NCBI GenBank assembly: GCA_934573935.1
Contig: CAKTMO010000001.1
Location: 1 to 64,000 of the forward strand
Direction: 5' to 3'
DNA length: 64,000 nucleotides
DNA from: an uncultured Oscillospiraceae bacterium
GTDB taxonomy: Bacteria; Bacillota; Clostridia; Oscillospirales; Oscillospiraceae
Position numbers and translations under genes: made by a program. Position 1 is the first letter of the stretch, and each line of letters begins with the position of its first letter. Of the stretch, positions 45,650 to 53,885 are shown piece after piece. Under the pieces are notes generated by a model, which was not told the DNA's origin, searched no databases, and worked only from the letters and a program-made list of their open reading frames with translations.

Positions 45650-45982
45650 TCAATCTGTCAAAAAGAGCAGTTTGCTTTTTTCCTTGCCCGTCACATCGCC
45701 CGCTGCGGCAAACAGCCGTACCTCCTCCGCGCCTGCCATCGCCTGTGCCCAGCCTTCCGGCAGACGGAAGTACAGGTGCTCGTGTCCATGACCCGGCAGC
45801 GGCTGTGCCCGGCTGTACAGAGGCACCGTTTGCTCTCCGTCGTCGCCGTAGATGGTGATTTCCGGGCACAGGGGCGTATCGGTGTGGTTGCTGGCAATCA
45901 GCAGGATGTTCAGGCTGTCCCGCCTGGTCAGCGTGGTGCGGGCGGGATCAAAATAATCGATGGTAACGTCTTCCTTCATCAT
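45650..45982 (-). CDS. Small beta-rich protein of unknown function in the C1 cluster
   Basis: About 110 residues from the ATG at 45982. The frame extends to 46018, but that ATG falls inside a terminator hairpin. No clear ribosome-binding site is visible. The sequence (VTIDYFDPARTTLTRRDSLNILLIASNHTDTPLCPEITIYGDDGE...) predicts beta strands and no membrane helix. No family is recognised. It is separated from fhs by a terminator-like hairpin and from fchA by 23 bases, so it may be the first gene of the fchA-folD-channel transcript. Confidence 0.55.
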   Translation of the reverse strand: MMKEDVTIDYFDPARTTLTRRDSLNILLIASNHTDTPLCPEITIYGDDGEQTVPLYSRAQPLPGHGHEHLYFRLPEGWAQAMAGAEEVRLFAAAGDVTGKEKSKLLFLTD

Positions 45983-45999
45983 GCAGGTAGCTAACGGGA

Positions 46000-46032
46000 A
46001 AAGCTCCGGCGGCTTCAAGCCGCCGGAGCTTT
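46000..46032 (-). terminator. Terminator between fhs and the small C1-cluster gene
   Basis: 16-bp perfect stem (AAAGCTCCGGCGGCTT) with one-base loop, followed on the minus strand by TTTTCCC. It could split the cluster into two transcripts. Confidence 0.7.
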
Positions 46033-46188
46033 CTTGTGTTTAAGTATCCAAAAATAGCCTTAATGCGTTCTGAAAAGCCTCGCAGAGTTCACATCCGCGC
46101 CGTGGAGCGAGGAAGAGCAAGTGCAAAAGGCGCGCAATCAGACCGCAAACCCTTCCGGGCATGAAATCGAAGATTTCATGCCGGTTTT

Positions 46189-47997
46189 TTAGAACAGGCC
46201 GCTGACCTTGCCGGTCTCGGTGTCCACGTCGATGCGGCGGTAGGCGGGGTTGGCCGCGGTGCCGGGCATCATGGAGATGGTGCCGGCCATGGGGCACAGG
46301 AACTTGGCGCCGCCATATTCCAGAATGTCGCGAATCGCCAGACGCCAGCCGGTGGGAACGCCCTTCTTGCTGGGATCGTCGGACAGGGAGAGATGGGTCT
46401 TGACCATCATGGTGCAGTAATCGGCGTACTTGGGATCGCTCTCAAAGCGCTTGGCCTTCTCCACCGCCAGAGGAGCCCAATCCACGCCGTCAGCGCCGTA
46501 GACTTCCTTGGCGATCAGCTCCACGCGCTGGCGCAGAGGCATATCCAGATCGTACAGGAACTTCACGTTCACCGGCTCCTCGCAGGCCTCCACAACGGTC
46601 TTGGCCAGCTCCACGGCACCCTCGCCGCCGAAGCGCCAATGGTTGGACTCGGCGCAGCGGATGCCCCGCTCCTTGCACAGCTTCTTCAGCAGGGCGATCT
46701 CGGCGTCGGTGTCGGTGTAGAAGCGGTTGATGCACACCACGGGGTTGATGCCGGACTTCTTGATGGTGTTCACATGGTGGAACAAGTTGCAGGTGCCCTT
46801 TTCCAGCAGCTCCAGATTCTCCTCGGTGTACTCCTTGGGCAGCGGTGCGCCGGGGGTAACCTTCGGGCCGCCGCCGTGCATCTTCAGCGCGCGGACAGTA
46901 GCCACCAGCACGGACACGTTGGGGGTCAGACCGCTCAGACGGGTCTTCACGTTCCAGAACTTCTCAAAGCCGATGTCGGCGGCAAAGCCGGACTCGGTGA
47001 CATGGTAATCAAACAGCTTCAGCGCCAGCCGGTCGGCGATGACGGAGGACTGGCCGATGGCGATGTTGGCGAAGGGGCCCGCGTGGACCAGCACAGGCTG
47101 GTGCTCCACGGAGTAGCACATGGTGGGGTTGATGGTGTTGCGCATCCAGGCGGTCATGGCGCCGGCAACCTCCAGATCCTCGCAGGTGACAGGCTCGCCG
47201 CTACGGGAGTAGGCCACCACGATCTTGCCGATACGCTCCCGCAGATCCTTCAGGTCGCGGGCCACAGCCAGGATAGCCATCAGCTCGGAGCCCACGGCGA
47301 TGCCGAACTTGGACTCCATCATAAAGCCGTCCAGACGGCCGCCGATGCCGATGATGATGTTGCGCAGACCCTGGGCGCAGAAGTCCATGACCCAGCCCAT
47401 CTCGATGCGCTTGGGATCGATGTCCAGACGCTTCAGGCCCTTGGCGGCCAGCCACTCGTCGTTGTTGTTGCGCTCGTGCTGCATACGGGCGTTCAGGGCC
47501 ACCATAGCCAGGTTGTGGGCGTTCATGATGTCGTTGATGTCGCCGGTCAGGCCCAGAGAGAACTCGGTCATGGGCATCAGCAGCGCGTTGCCACCGCCGG
47601 CGGCGGTGCCCTTCACGTTCATGGTGGGGCCGCCGGAGGGCTGACGCAGGGCGCCGCCCACGTTCAGGCCCAGCTTGCCCAGACCTTCGATCAGGCCCAG
47701 AGACACGGTGGACTTACCCTCGCCGAAGGGGGTGGGGGTGATGGCGGTCACTTCGATGAACTTGCCGTCTGGCTTATCCTTCAGGCGGTTCATGACCTTG
47801 ATAAAATCGATCTTGGGGGTCTTGCCATAGGGGATGATCTCCTCAGGCAGCAGTCCCAGCTTCTCACGGAAATACTCCACGGAAGGCAGGGCCTTCTCCG
47901 CTTCCTCCGCGATCTGCCAGTCCTTGTAAATGGTCGGATCCAGCGTGACGTGGCCATTGGCGTCAACATACTTGCCGTCTTTGAATTCGATTGCCAT
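46189..47997 (-). CDS. fhs: Formate-tetrahydrofolate ligase (10-formyl-THF synthetase)
   Basis: 602 residues, roughly 45 longer than the usual ~557. The ATP-binding P-loop [29 protein letters not shown] and [14 protein letters not shown] are canonical. The extra length appears to lie at the N-terminus ([21 protein letters not shown]) and in [27 protein letters not shown]. It catalyses formate + ATP + THF to 10-formyl-THF, the ATP-consuming first folate step of the methyl branch. GGAGGAAT precedes the start. Upstream (80 bp) is the trigger-factor-like gene. Confidence 0.96.
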   Translation of the reverse strand: MAIEFKDGKYVDANGHVTLDPTIYKDWQIAEEAEKALPSVEYFREKLGLLPEEIIPYGKTPKIDFIKVMNRLKDKPDGKFIEVTAITPTPFGEGKSTVSLGLIEGLGKLGLNVGGALRQPSGGPTMNVKGTAAGGGNALLMPMTEFSLGLTGDINDIMNAHNLAMVALNARMQHERNNNDEWLAAKGLKRLDIDPKRIEMGWVMDFCAQGLRNIIIGIGGRLDGFMMESKFGIAVGSELMAILAVARDLKDLRERIGKIVVAYSRSGEPVTCEDLEVAGAMTAWMRNTINPTMCYSVEHQPVLVHAGPFANIAIGQSSVIADRLALKLFDYHVTESGFAADIGFEKFWNVKTRLSGLTPNVSVLVATVRALKMHGGGPKVTPGAPLPKEYTEENLELLEKGTCNLFHHVNTIKKSGINPVVCINRFYTDTDAEIALLKKLCKERGIRCAESNHWRFGGEGAVELAKTVVEACEEPVNVKFLYDLDMPLRQRVELIAKEVYGADGVDWAPLAVEKAKRFESDPKYADYCTMMVKTHLSLSDDPSKKGVPTGWRLAIRDILEYGGAKFLCPMAGTISMMPGTAANPAYRRIDVDTETGKVSGLF

Positions 47998-48077
47998 GGT
48001 AATTCCTCCTTGTTATTCTCAGGTTTCCCTGATATTGACATATCTCTCTTTCCGGCGCCCCTGCGCCGATGGATCAC

Positions 48078-49019
48078 TTACTTGGTGATGCGGGCGCCGC
48101 GGCGTACCACCTGCGTGGCCTTATCCCGCAGCATCTGCTGGCGTACAACGTCCTGGAATCCGTTGTCAAAATAGGGCTTAAGGTCCTCCGGGCGCATGTG
48201 GTTGTCGGCGCAGATCTGTGCAAACGCGGCGTTCATCTCCTCATCGCTGACGGTCAGTCCCTCCAGCTCGGCGATCTTCTCCACCGCCTTCTGGGTGCGG
48301 AAGGCCTCCAGCGCGTCGGGCCGCATGTCCTCACGCAGCTTCTTCTCGTCGCTGCCGGTAAACTGGCAATAGGCCTCCAGCGTCAGCCCCTTCTGGGCCA
48401 GCTGGGCCTTCAGCGTCTCCAGCTGGGCCTCCACCATCCGGTCCAGCTCCTCGTCCGAGGGCCGCTCCTCCACGGTGGCCGCCGCCTGATGCATCAGCTG
48501 CCAGCACAGCTCCTGCTCCGCCCGCTGATCGTAATACTCCTGCAGGGCCTTGCCCATGTTCTCGCGCATCTGCTCCATAGTCTCGCACTGGCCGATCTCC
48601 TTGGCAAAGGTATCGTCCAGCTCATAGCTGGAGTGGCTGCGGATCTCATGGACGTGGCAGCGGAACTCCGCCGCCTTACCCGCCAGCTCGGGGGCATGAT
48701 ACTCCGTGGGGAACGTAACGCTCACCGTCACATCATCCCCCGCGTTGGCGCCGATCAGCTGCTCTTCAAAGCCTGGGATGAACATCCCGCTGCCCAGCGT
48801 CAGCGTCTGTTTCTCGGCGGTGCCGCCGGGGAACTGCACGCCCTCGGAAAATCCGGCGTAGTCCAGCACCAGCTCATCGCCCGCCGCGGCGGCGCGGCCC
48901 ACCACCGGCACGATGCGGGGGTTGGCCTGCAGCAGCCGCTGCAATTGCCGCTCGATATCCTCAGCCGTCGCCGTCACATGCTCCAGCTTTCCCTGCAGGT
49001 TCAAATAGGTAAAACTCAT
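48078..49019 (-). CDS. Trigger-factor-like peptidyl-prolyl isomerase/chaperone lacking the ribosome-binding domain
   Basis: 313 residues versus ~430 for trigger factor. The N-terminal ribosome-docking domain with GFRxGxxP is missing. The protein starts close to the FKBP-type domain (residues ~35-130: GDELVLDYAGFSEGVQFPGGTAEKQTLTLGSGMFIPGFEEQLIGANAGDD, the PGFE signature). It continues with the helical SurA-like C-terminal arms (SDEELDRMVEAQLETLKAQLAQKG...). It lies six bases from the DUF3786 gene and within the acetyl-CoA-pathway cluster. I infer a dedicated post-translational chaperone, perhaps for ACS or corrinoid proteins; general chaperoning is the alternative. Confidence 0.85.
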   Translation of the reverse strand: MSFTYLNLQGKLEHVTATAEDIERQLQRLLQANPRIVPVVGRAAAAGDELVLDYAGFSEGVQFPGGTAEKQTLTLGSGMFIPGFEEQLIGANAGDDVTVSVTFPTEYHAPELAGKAAEFRCHVHEIRSHSSYELDDTFAKEIGQCETMEQMRENMGKALQEYYDQRAEQELCWQLMHQAAATVEERPSDEELDRMVEAQLETLKAQLAQKGLTLEAYCQFTGSDEKKLREDMRPDALEAFRTQKAVEKIAELEGLTVSDEEMNAAFAQICADNHMRPEDLKPYFDNGFQDVVRQQMLRDKATQVVRRGARITK

Positions 49020-49025
49020 CTGTTC

Positions 49026-49649
49026 TTATTTCCTTTTCATCTCTTGTCGGATGGCGGAGATCAGAATATCCCCCGCCACCACGCGATCCTCCGCCGAAAA
49101 TCCGTCGGCGAAGTTGTCGGAATACAGGATCTGGCTGGAGGGCGGGAATTCCTCGTCCCCTGCATAGATCATCATCTGCATCCGATAGCCGCCCAAAAAG
49201 GCGAATCCATAGCCCGCGTCGCCGCGGGGCAGCTTTTCTCCGCCCATCCGCTCACAGGCGGCGGCAAAGGCAGGCACCTGGGTGCCGAAGGTAAACGCCG
49301 CCCGCGTCAGGCAGCGGCCCGTATAGGGCGTGATGTACAGCTCGCCCCAGGGCATCTCCCGAAAGGTCTTGTAGCCCAGCGACAGCGCCGCTTGCTTCCC
49401 CTCCAGCAGATACCGCAGCAAAAAGGTCTGGCAGGGCAGGTTCGTCAGCGCGAACGCATCCTCCCGCTCCGCCGTGATGGCGTATACCGGCCACGCAATG
49501 CGGTATTCGGTGTCCAGCAGCCGCACCGTGAACCGGCCGTCGGCGAAAGGCACGCCGCAGCGTGCCGCCGCCTCCTGTGGGTCAAGCTTCTCAAACAGTG
49601 CCAGATAATGGGAAAACGGCACTTCCTCTTTGTTGTTCTGGATCTCCAT
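49026..49649 (-). CDS. DUF3786 domain protein
   Basis: 207 residues. The C-terminal block MMIYAGDEEFPPSSQILYSDNFADGFSAEDRVVAGDILI is a strong match to the DUF3786 pattern. The middle (LPCQTFLLRYLLEGKQAALSLGYKTFREMPWGELY) carries the usual L-x-Y-L segment. DUF3786 genes recur beside corrinoid activators and CODH/ACS genes in anaerobes. Here the gene starts three bases after the RACo-like stop and ends six bases before the chaperone. A maturation or corrinoid-protein role is inferred from context only. Confidence 0.85.
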   Translation of the reverse strand: MEIQNNKEEVPFSHYLALFEKLDPQEAAARCGVPFADGRFTVRLLDTEYRIAWPVYAITAEREDAFALTNLPCQTFLLRYLLEGKQAALSLGYKTFREMPWGELYITPYTGRCLTRAAFTFGTQVPAFAAACERMGGEKLPRGDAGYGFAFLGGYRMQMMIYAGDEEFPPSSQILYSDNFADGFSAEDRVVAGDILISAIRQEMKRK

Positions 49650-49652
49650 TGC

Positions 49653-51584
49653 TCACTCCTGTACGCTGGACGGAAACAGCTCCTTGTTGGTATGGGGCAG
49701 GAAGCAGGCCGCCACGAATTCCTCCATGTACCGCGGCTCGGTGGACAGCTCCAGATACGTCATGTTGCTGGCCAGCTCGTGTACCTTCTCCTCCGCCGCG
49801 TTGGACAGCACCAGCGCGTAAGCGCCCGCCAGCGAGGAATTGCCGATGTATTCAAACAGCGCCCGATCCACATCGGGGAACATGCCGATGCGCACGGCGT
49901 TCTCCATGTTGATGCCGCTGCCGATGCCGCCCGCCACATAGATGTGCTCCAGCACCGCCACGTCCATGTCCAGCGAGGACAGCATGATGTGGATGGCGGA
50001 GAAGATGGCGCCCTTGGCCCGAATGAAGCACTCGATGTCCACCTCGGTAATGGCGATCTCCCGCCCCGTGTCGCTCTCATTGCTGAAGGCCAGCACATAC
50101 CGGCCCATGCCGTGCTCATCCCGCAGGATGCGGCGGTTTTCCCGCACGAAATGTCCCTTGGCAGAGATGGCGGAGGTGCGGTACAGCTCGGCGATCACGT
50201 CGATGATGCCGCTGCCGCAGATGCCGACGGGCTTCTGGCCCTCCCTGCCCACAACGGACAGTGTGGGCTCCAGCGTGTTGCGGTCGATGGTCACGGCCTC
50301 CACCGCGCCGTCGGTGGCCCGCATACCGCAGGAGATGTCGCCGCCCTCAAAGGCGGGGCCTGCCGAGCAGGCGCAGGACATCATAAAGTCCCGATTGCCG
50401 AACACGATCTCTCCGTTGGTGCCCAGGTCGATGAACAGGGAGAATTCATCCTTGTCCCAAATGCGGCTGGTCAGCGTACCGGCGGTAATGTCGCCGCCCA
50501 CATAGGAGCCGATGTTGGGGGCCAGCACCACCCGCGCGTCGGGATTGGCCACAAGGCGGATGTCGCCGGCTTTCAGCCCGCTCCAGTGGAAGAAGGTGGG
50601 GATATACGGCTCCATCCGCACAGGATCGGCGTCCACGCCCAGCAGCAGATGGTTCATGGTGGTGTTGGAGGCCACGCAGCACCGCAGGATGCGGTCGCTG
50701 TCCACCTTGGCGCTGGCGCACAGCGCCTTGGTCAAGGGCTGGAGCGTCTCCTCCACGATGGCCTTCTGCAAGCGCGCCACGCCGCCCTTCCGGCCCTGCT
50801 CCACAATGCGGTTGATCACGTCCGCGCCATAGCGGATCTGCCCGTTGCCGCCGCTGCCCTTGGCCAGCAGCCTGCCGGTCTTCAGATCGGTGATCACCGC
50901 CGAAACGGTCGTCGTACCAATGTCGATGGCCAGGCCGCACATGGGCTGGGGCTCACCGGCGTTCCGCACGTCCATGGCCTGGAACACGCCGTCTTTCAGC
51001 GTTCCCGACACGGCCACATGGAAGCCGCTTTGGCGCAGCACCCGTGCCAGCTTATGTACCACCGGATAGCTCAGGCGCACCTCCTCGCAGCCCAGGGCCG
51101 CCTCCAGCGCCATGGTCAGCCGCTCGGTGTCGGGCATGGTGTCCTCCAGCGTGGGCTCCTCCATGGTGACCTCCGTCTCCACAAAGTCGTTGCTGAAATC
51201 CACGCCCGCCGCCTTCAGATCCTCCTCCAGTCGGGTAAAAATGGCGATCTCCTCGCCGGTGGACAGATCGGCGGTCTTCATGCGGCTCTGATAGGCCGAG
51301 GCGATGTCCGGCACCATCACCGTCACGTCGGAGCTGACCTTGCTGGCACAGCTGAGACGCCAACCGGCGGCGTAATCCTCGTCGGTGATGTGGCTGGTCT
51401 GCAGGCCCTCCACGGTGCCCTCCAGCAGCTTCACGCGGCACTTGCCGCAGGAGCCGTTGCCGGAGCAGGGCGCGTCGATGGCTACGTTGGCGGCACGTGC
51501 CGTTTCCAGCAGCGTTTCGCCGGGCGCGGCGGTGGCTGTCACCGGCGTCGCGCCGTTTTCAAAGGTAAAGATGACCTGATACAT
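49653..51584 (-). CDS. acsV: Reductive activator of the corrinoid iron-sulfur protein (RACo/ASKHA type)
   Basis: 643 residues. The N-terminal plant-type [2Fe-2S] ferredoxin domain has Cys40, Cys46, Cys49 and Cys79 (APCSGNGSCGKC...LSCAS). A linker and then the large ASKHA ATPase module follow, with CGLAIDIGTTTVSAVITDL (phosphate 1), FIDLGTNGEIV (phosphate 2) and VAGGIGSGINMENA (adenosine). Such proteins use ATP to drive the uphill one-electron reduction of inactive Co(II) corrinoid to Co(I). It lies between acsB (66 bp, with a GC hairpin) and DUF3786, and would serve the AcsC-AcsE/AcsD corrinoid protein encoded upstream. Confidence 0.93.
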   Translation of the reverse strand: MYQVIFTFENGATPVTATAAPGETLLETARAANVAIDAPCSGNGSCGKCRVKLLEGTVEGLQTSHITDEDYAAGWRLSCASKVSSDVTVMVPDIASAYQSRMKTADLSTGEEIAIFTRLEEDLKAAGVDFSNDFVETEVTMEEPTLEDTMPDTERLTMALEAALGCEEVRLSYPVVHKLARVLRQSGFHVAVSGTLKDGVFQAMDVRNAGEPQPMCGLAIDIGTTTVSAVITDLKTGRLLAKGSGGNGQIRYGADVINRIVEQGRKGGVARLQKAIVEETLQPLTKALCASAKVDSDRILRCCVASNTTMNHLLLGVDADPVRMEPYIPTFFHWSGLKAGDIRLVANPDARVVLAPNIGSYVGGDITAGTLTSRIWDKDEFSLFIDLGTNGEIVFGNRDFMMSCACSAGPAFEGGDISCGMRATDGAVEAVTIDRNTLEPTLSVVGREGQKPVGICGSGIIDVIAELYRTSAISAKGHFVRENRRILRDEHGMGRYVLAFSNESDTGREIAITEVDIECFIRAKGAIFSAIHIMLSSLDMDVAVLEHIYVAGGIGSGINMENAVRIGMFPDVDRALFEYIGNSSLAGAYALVLSNAAEEKVHELASNMTYLELSTEPRYMEEFVAACFLPHTNKELFPSSVQE

Positions 51585-51611
51585 AGTAATTCTCCTTGGG
51601 GTCGCGTTTTC

Positions 51612-51641
51612 CCGCGGGGGCGGCGACCGCCGCCCCCGCGG
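51612..51641 (-). repeat. GC hairpin between acsB and the corrinoid activator
   Basis: 13-bp perfect stem CCGCGGGGGCGGC with GACC loop in the 66-bp gap, without a T-run. Confidence 0.65.
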
Positions 51642-51650
51642 AAGAGTCGG

Positions 51651-53786
51651 TTACATCAAGGGCTCCATGCCCAGCACGGGATGGTTCTTCTCCGTCAGGA
51701 AGTTCATCAGCTCCTCGCAGTCGGTGCAGATGGTCTCGTCGGCGATCATGTCGCTGAAGTTCTCGATGCCGTACAGCTCCTTGGCGGTCTTGTTCAGCCG
51801 CTCCGCCACGTCGTCCTTCAGCTCCTTGGGCATCCACACGATGCGCTCGATGCCGCCCTCGGCGTGGATGAACTTCTTGGAGGCGATGAAGTGGCGGCCA
51901 TGGCCCATATAGCCCGGGGTCTGCACGCCGCCGCCGGTGCAGGACGCCAGCTCGCCGAAGGTCATGCCCACGGGGGTGGTGCCGCTGTACTCGCGGTTCA
52001 CCACGATAAAGCCGTTGGACATAGGCTCAATGCCGCAGATGCACTCAAAGCAGCCGCAGGAGGTCATGGGGTCCTCCAGGATGGAGTACAGGGTGACAGA
52101 TTCCACCGCGCCGTGGGTGGCGTTCTTCACCATCTCGTTGACGGACTCATAAGAGCCGGTCCGCTCGTCCAGGCACCCCACCTTGTCGATGGGCTGGGAC
52201 GGGCCGTTGGGATTCAGCTCATAGGTGGCCTTGGCGTCCAGCCAGGACACCGCGCCGCACAGGCCCAGACGCTCGGGGGTGACCACGCAGCAGTGGGCAG
52301 GGGCGAAGGACTGGCACAGGATGCAGGTGTAGAACTGATCCACCGACTCGTCGGACATAGAGGCCAAACGGTCGTCGCGCATGTTGTAGCGGGGCATTGC
52401 CTGCTCCTCCAGCAGCTTCTTGGTCTCAGCCGCGTCGGTGATCAGCGTGATCTGGCACTTATCCACCACCGTGTCGAACTCATCCATGATCATGTGGTAC
52501 AGCACCTCGCCGAAGTCCTTCATCCGCAGACCCTTCTCAAAAGCGTCGTTGGACACGCGGACACGCAGCAGGTTCCGCTGGCCGGTGTGCATCACGCCCT
52601 CCATGTAGTTGAACCAGGCGTGGATCTTGCGCTCGATGACAGACTCAAAGTCGGCCTGCATCTTCTTGCCGTACACCTCGATAAAGGTGCCCATGGCATA
52701 TTCCAGATCGCCGGAGTCGATGTCCGGTCCGATCAGGGTGATCTTGTGATCCTCCACCTCGTCGGCGCCCTTCATCAGCACCAGCTCGCAGGTGGGGTTC
52801 TTGGCGGACCAGAACTCGGCCTTCACGTCCGCCTTACGGATGATCTCGCCCTCAAACGCGGCGGAGAACGCCACGGGGATGGGCAGCTCCTTGGACTTGA
52901 TCTTGATGTTCCGCAGCTCCAGAGAGTGCTTCACGGTCTCGCCGTGATCCAGTACGGACTCCAGCGCGCCGGGCACCTGATTCTCGCCCAGGTCGATATC
53001 CACCACCACGGGGAAGCCCAGCGCGATAGCGCCGGCGCCCGCGGAGACCACCACATTGTCGATGGCGCCGAAGGTGTTCACGAAGGCAGGCACGCGCTCC
53101 TTGGTATAGGCCAGCAGGCCGGGCAGATCGCCGGGCTGCACGTTGCCGAAGATCAGCGCCGCGCGGATGGCCACGGTGACCACATGGATCACAGCCGTCA
53201 CGTCATGACCCAGCGGGATCACGCGGAACTCCAGACCCATCTTCACGCCGCCCTCGGCGCACTGCTCGATCACGTCGCCCACCATAAAGGTCATGATGCC
53301 CTTGGACTGATAATCCTTGACCACCTTCACGGCGTCCTCGGGATTTTCCGCCTTGCCCAGCACCACGGCCACACCAGGGATGTCGCCGGTGACCAGCGGC
53401 ACGCCCAGAGAACGGATGATAGGATCGGGCACGAAGCCGATACCCGGCACGGCCGCCTCCTCATAGGCGTCCTTGGGCTCCACAAACTTCAGGCCCTCCA
53501 GGATCTCAGCGCCCACAGCGGTGGCAAGGCCCGCGTTCAGCGCCTGGCCCAGATCCTCCTGATTGGTGATCAGGCTCTTCAGCACGCCCACGCAGGCAGG
53601 CAGATCACCCAGCGTCTTCACCTTCACGCCGGTGGCGGCGTAAATGGTGGGGAAGAAATATGCGGTGTCGGGGAATGCGATTTCTTTGTCTGCGCCGTAT
53701 TTGGCGATCGCGTCGTTGACTGCACCTTCCGTCAGGCCGGCCACGGCGTTGGAACCGCCATAAATCAGGTCGGTTAATACGCTCAT
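51651..53786 (-). CDS. acsB: Acetyl-CoA synthase (CODH/ACS alpha subunit)
   Basis: 711 residues, full length. The N-terminal domain that contacts CO dehydrogenase (TDLIYGGSNAVAGLTEGAVNDAIAKYG...) and the central domain are present. The C-terminal A-cluster domain has the expected ligands: CILCQSF, the Cys pair in PAHCCVV, ERLGLCGAVSW, and GCFECICG, where Cys-Gly-Cys-type residues bind the proximal and distal nickel sites. It condenses CO, a methyl group from the corrinoid protein and CoA into acetyl-CoA. The start follows GGAGGATCAACCTT. A 14-bp GC hairpin lies just upstream. A second acsB is partly present at 63004. Confidence 0.96.
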   Translation of the reverse strand: MSVLTDLIYGGSNAVAGLTEGAVNDAIAKYGADKEIAFPDTAYFFPTIYAATGVKVKTLGDLPACVGVLKSLITNQEDLGQALNAGLATAVGAEILEGLKFVEPKDAYEEAAVPGIGFVPDPIIRSLGVPLVTGDIPGVAVVLGKAENPEDAVKVVKDYQSKGIMTFMVGDVIEQCAEGGVKMGLEFRVIPLGHDVTAVIHVVTVAIRAALIFGNVQPGDLPGLLAYTKERVPAFVNTFGAIDNVVVSAGAGAIALGFPVVVDIDLGENQVPGALESVLDHGETVKHSLELRNIKIKSKELPIPVAFSAAFEGEIIRKADVKAEFWSAKNPTCELVLMKGADEVEDHKITLIGPDIDSGDLEYAMGTFIEVYGKKMQADFESVIERKIHAWFNYMEGVMHTGQRNLLRVRVSNDAFEKGLRMKDFGEVLYHMIMDEFDTVVDKCQITLITDAAETKKLLEEQAMPRYNMRDDRLASMSDESVDQFYTCILCQSFAPAHCCVVTPERLGLCGAVSWLDAKATYELNPNGPSQPIDKVGCLDERTGSYESVNEMVKNATHGAVESVTLYSILEDPMTSCGCFECICGIEPMSNGFIVVNREYSGTTPVGMTFGELASCTGGGVQTPGYMGHGRHFIASKKFIHAEGGIERIVWMPKELKDDVAERLNKTAKELYGIENFSDMIADETICTDCEELMNFLTEKNHPVLGMEPLM

Positions 53787-53826
53787 AAGGTTGATCCTCC
53801 TACTAAAATTTTGTGACTATACCAAA

Positions 53827-53859
53827 GCCGCCCGCCGCCGCGTAACGGCGGCGGGCGGC
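53827..53859 (-). repeat. GC hairpin between acsC-acsE and acsB
   Basis: 14-bp perfect stem GCCGCCCGCCGCCG with a 5-base loop (CGTAA) in the 99-bp gap. A short TTTGG follows on the minus strand. Confidence 0.65.
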
Positions 53860-53885
53860 GATCGGTCTCTACTGCGCCGTCAGGC

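Noticed and set aside
48069..53777. 1902-codon plus-strand frame across fhs-side genes and acsB
   Set aside because: It runs antisense to several well-conserved genes and has no start signal or domain; a GC-skew shadow.
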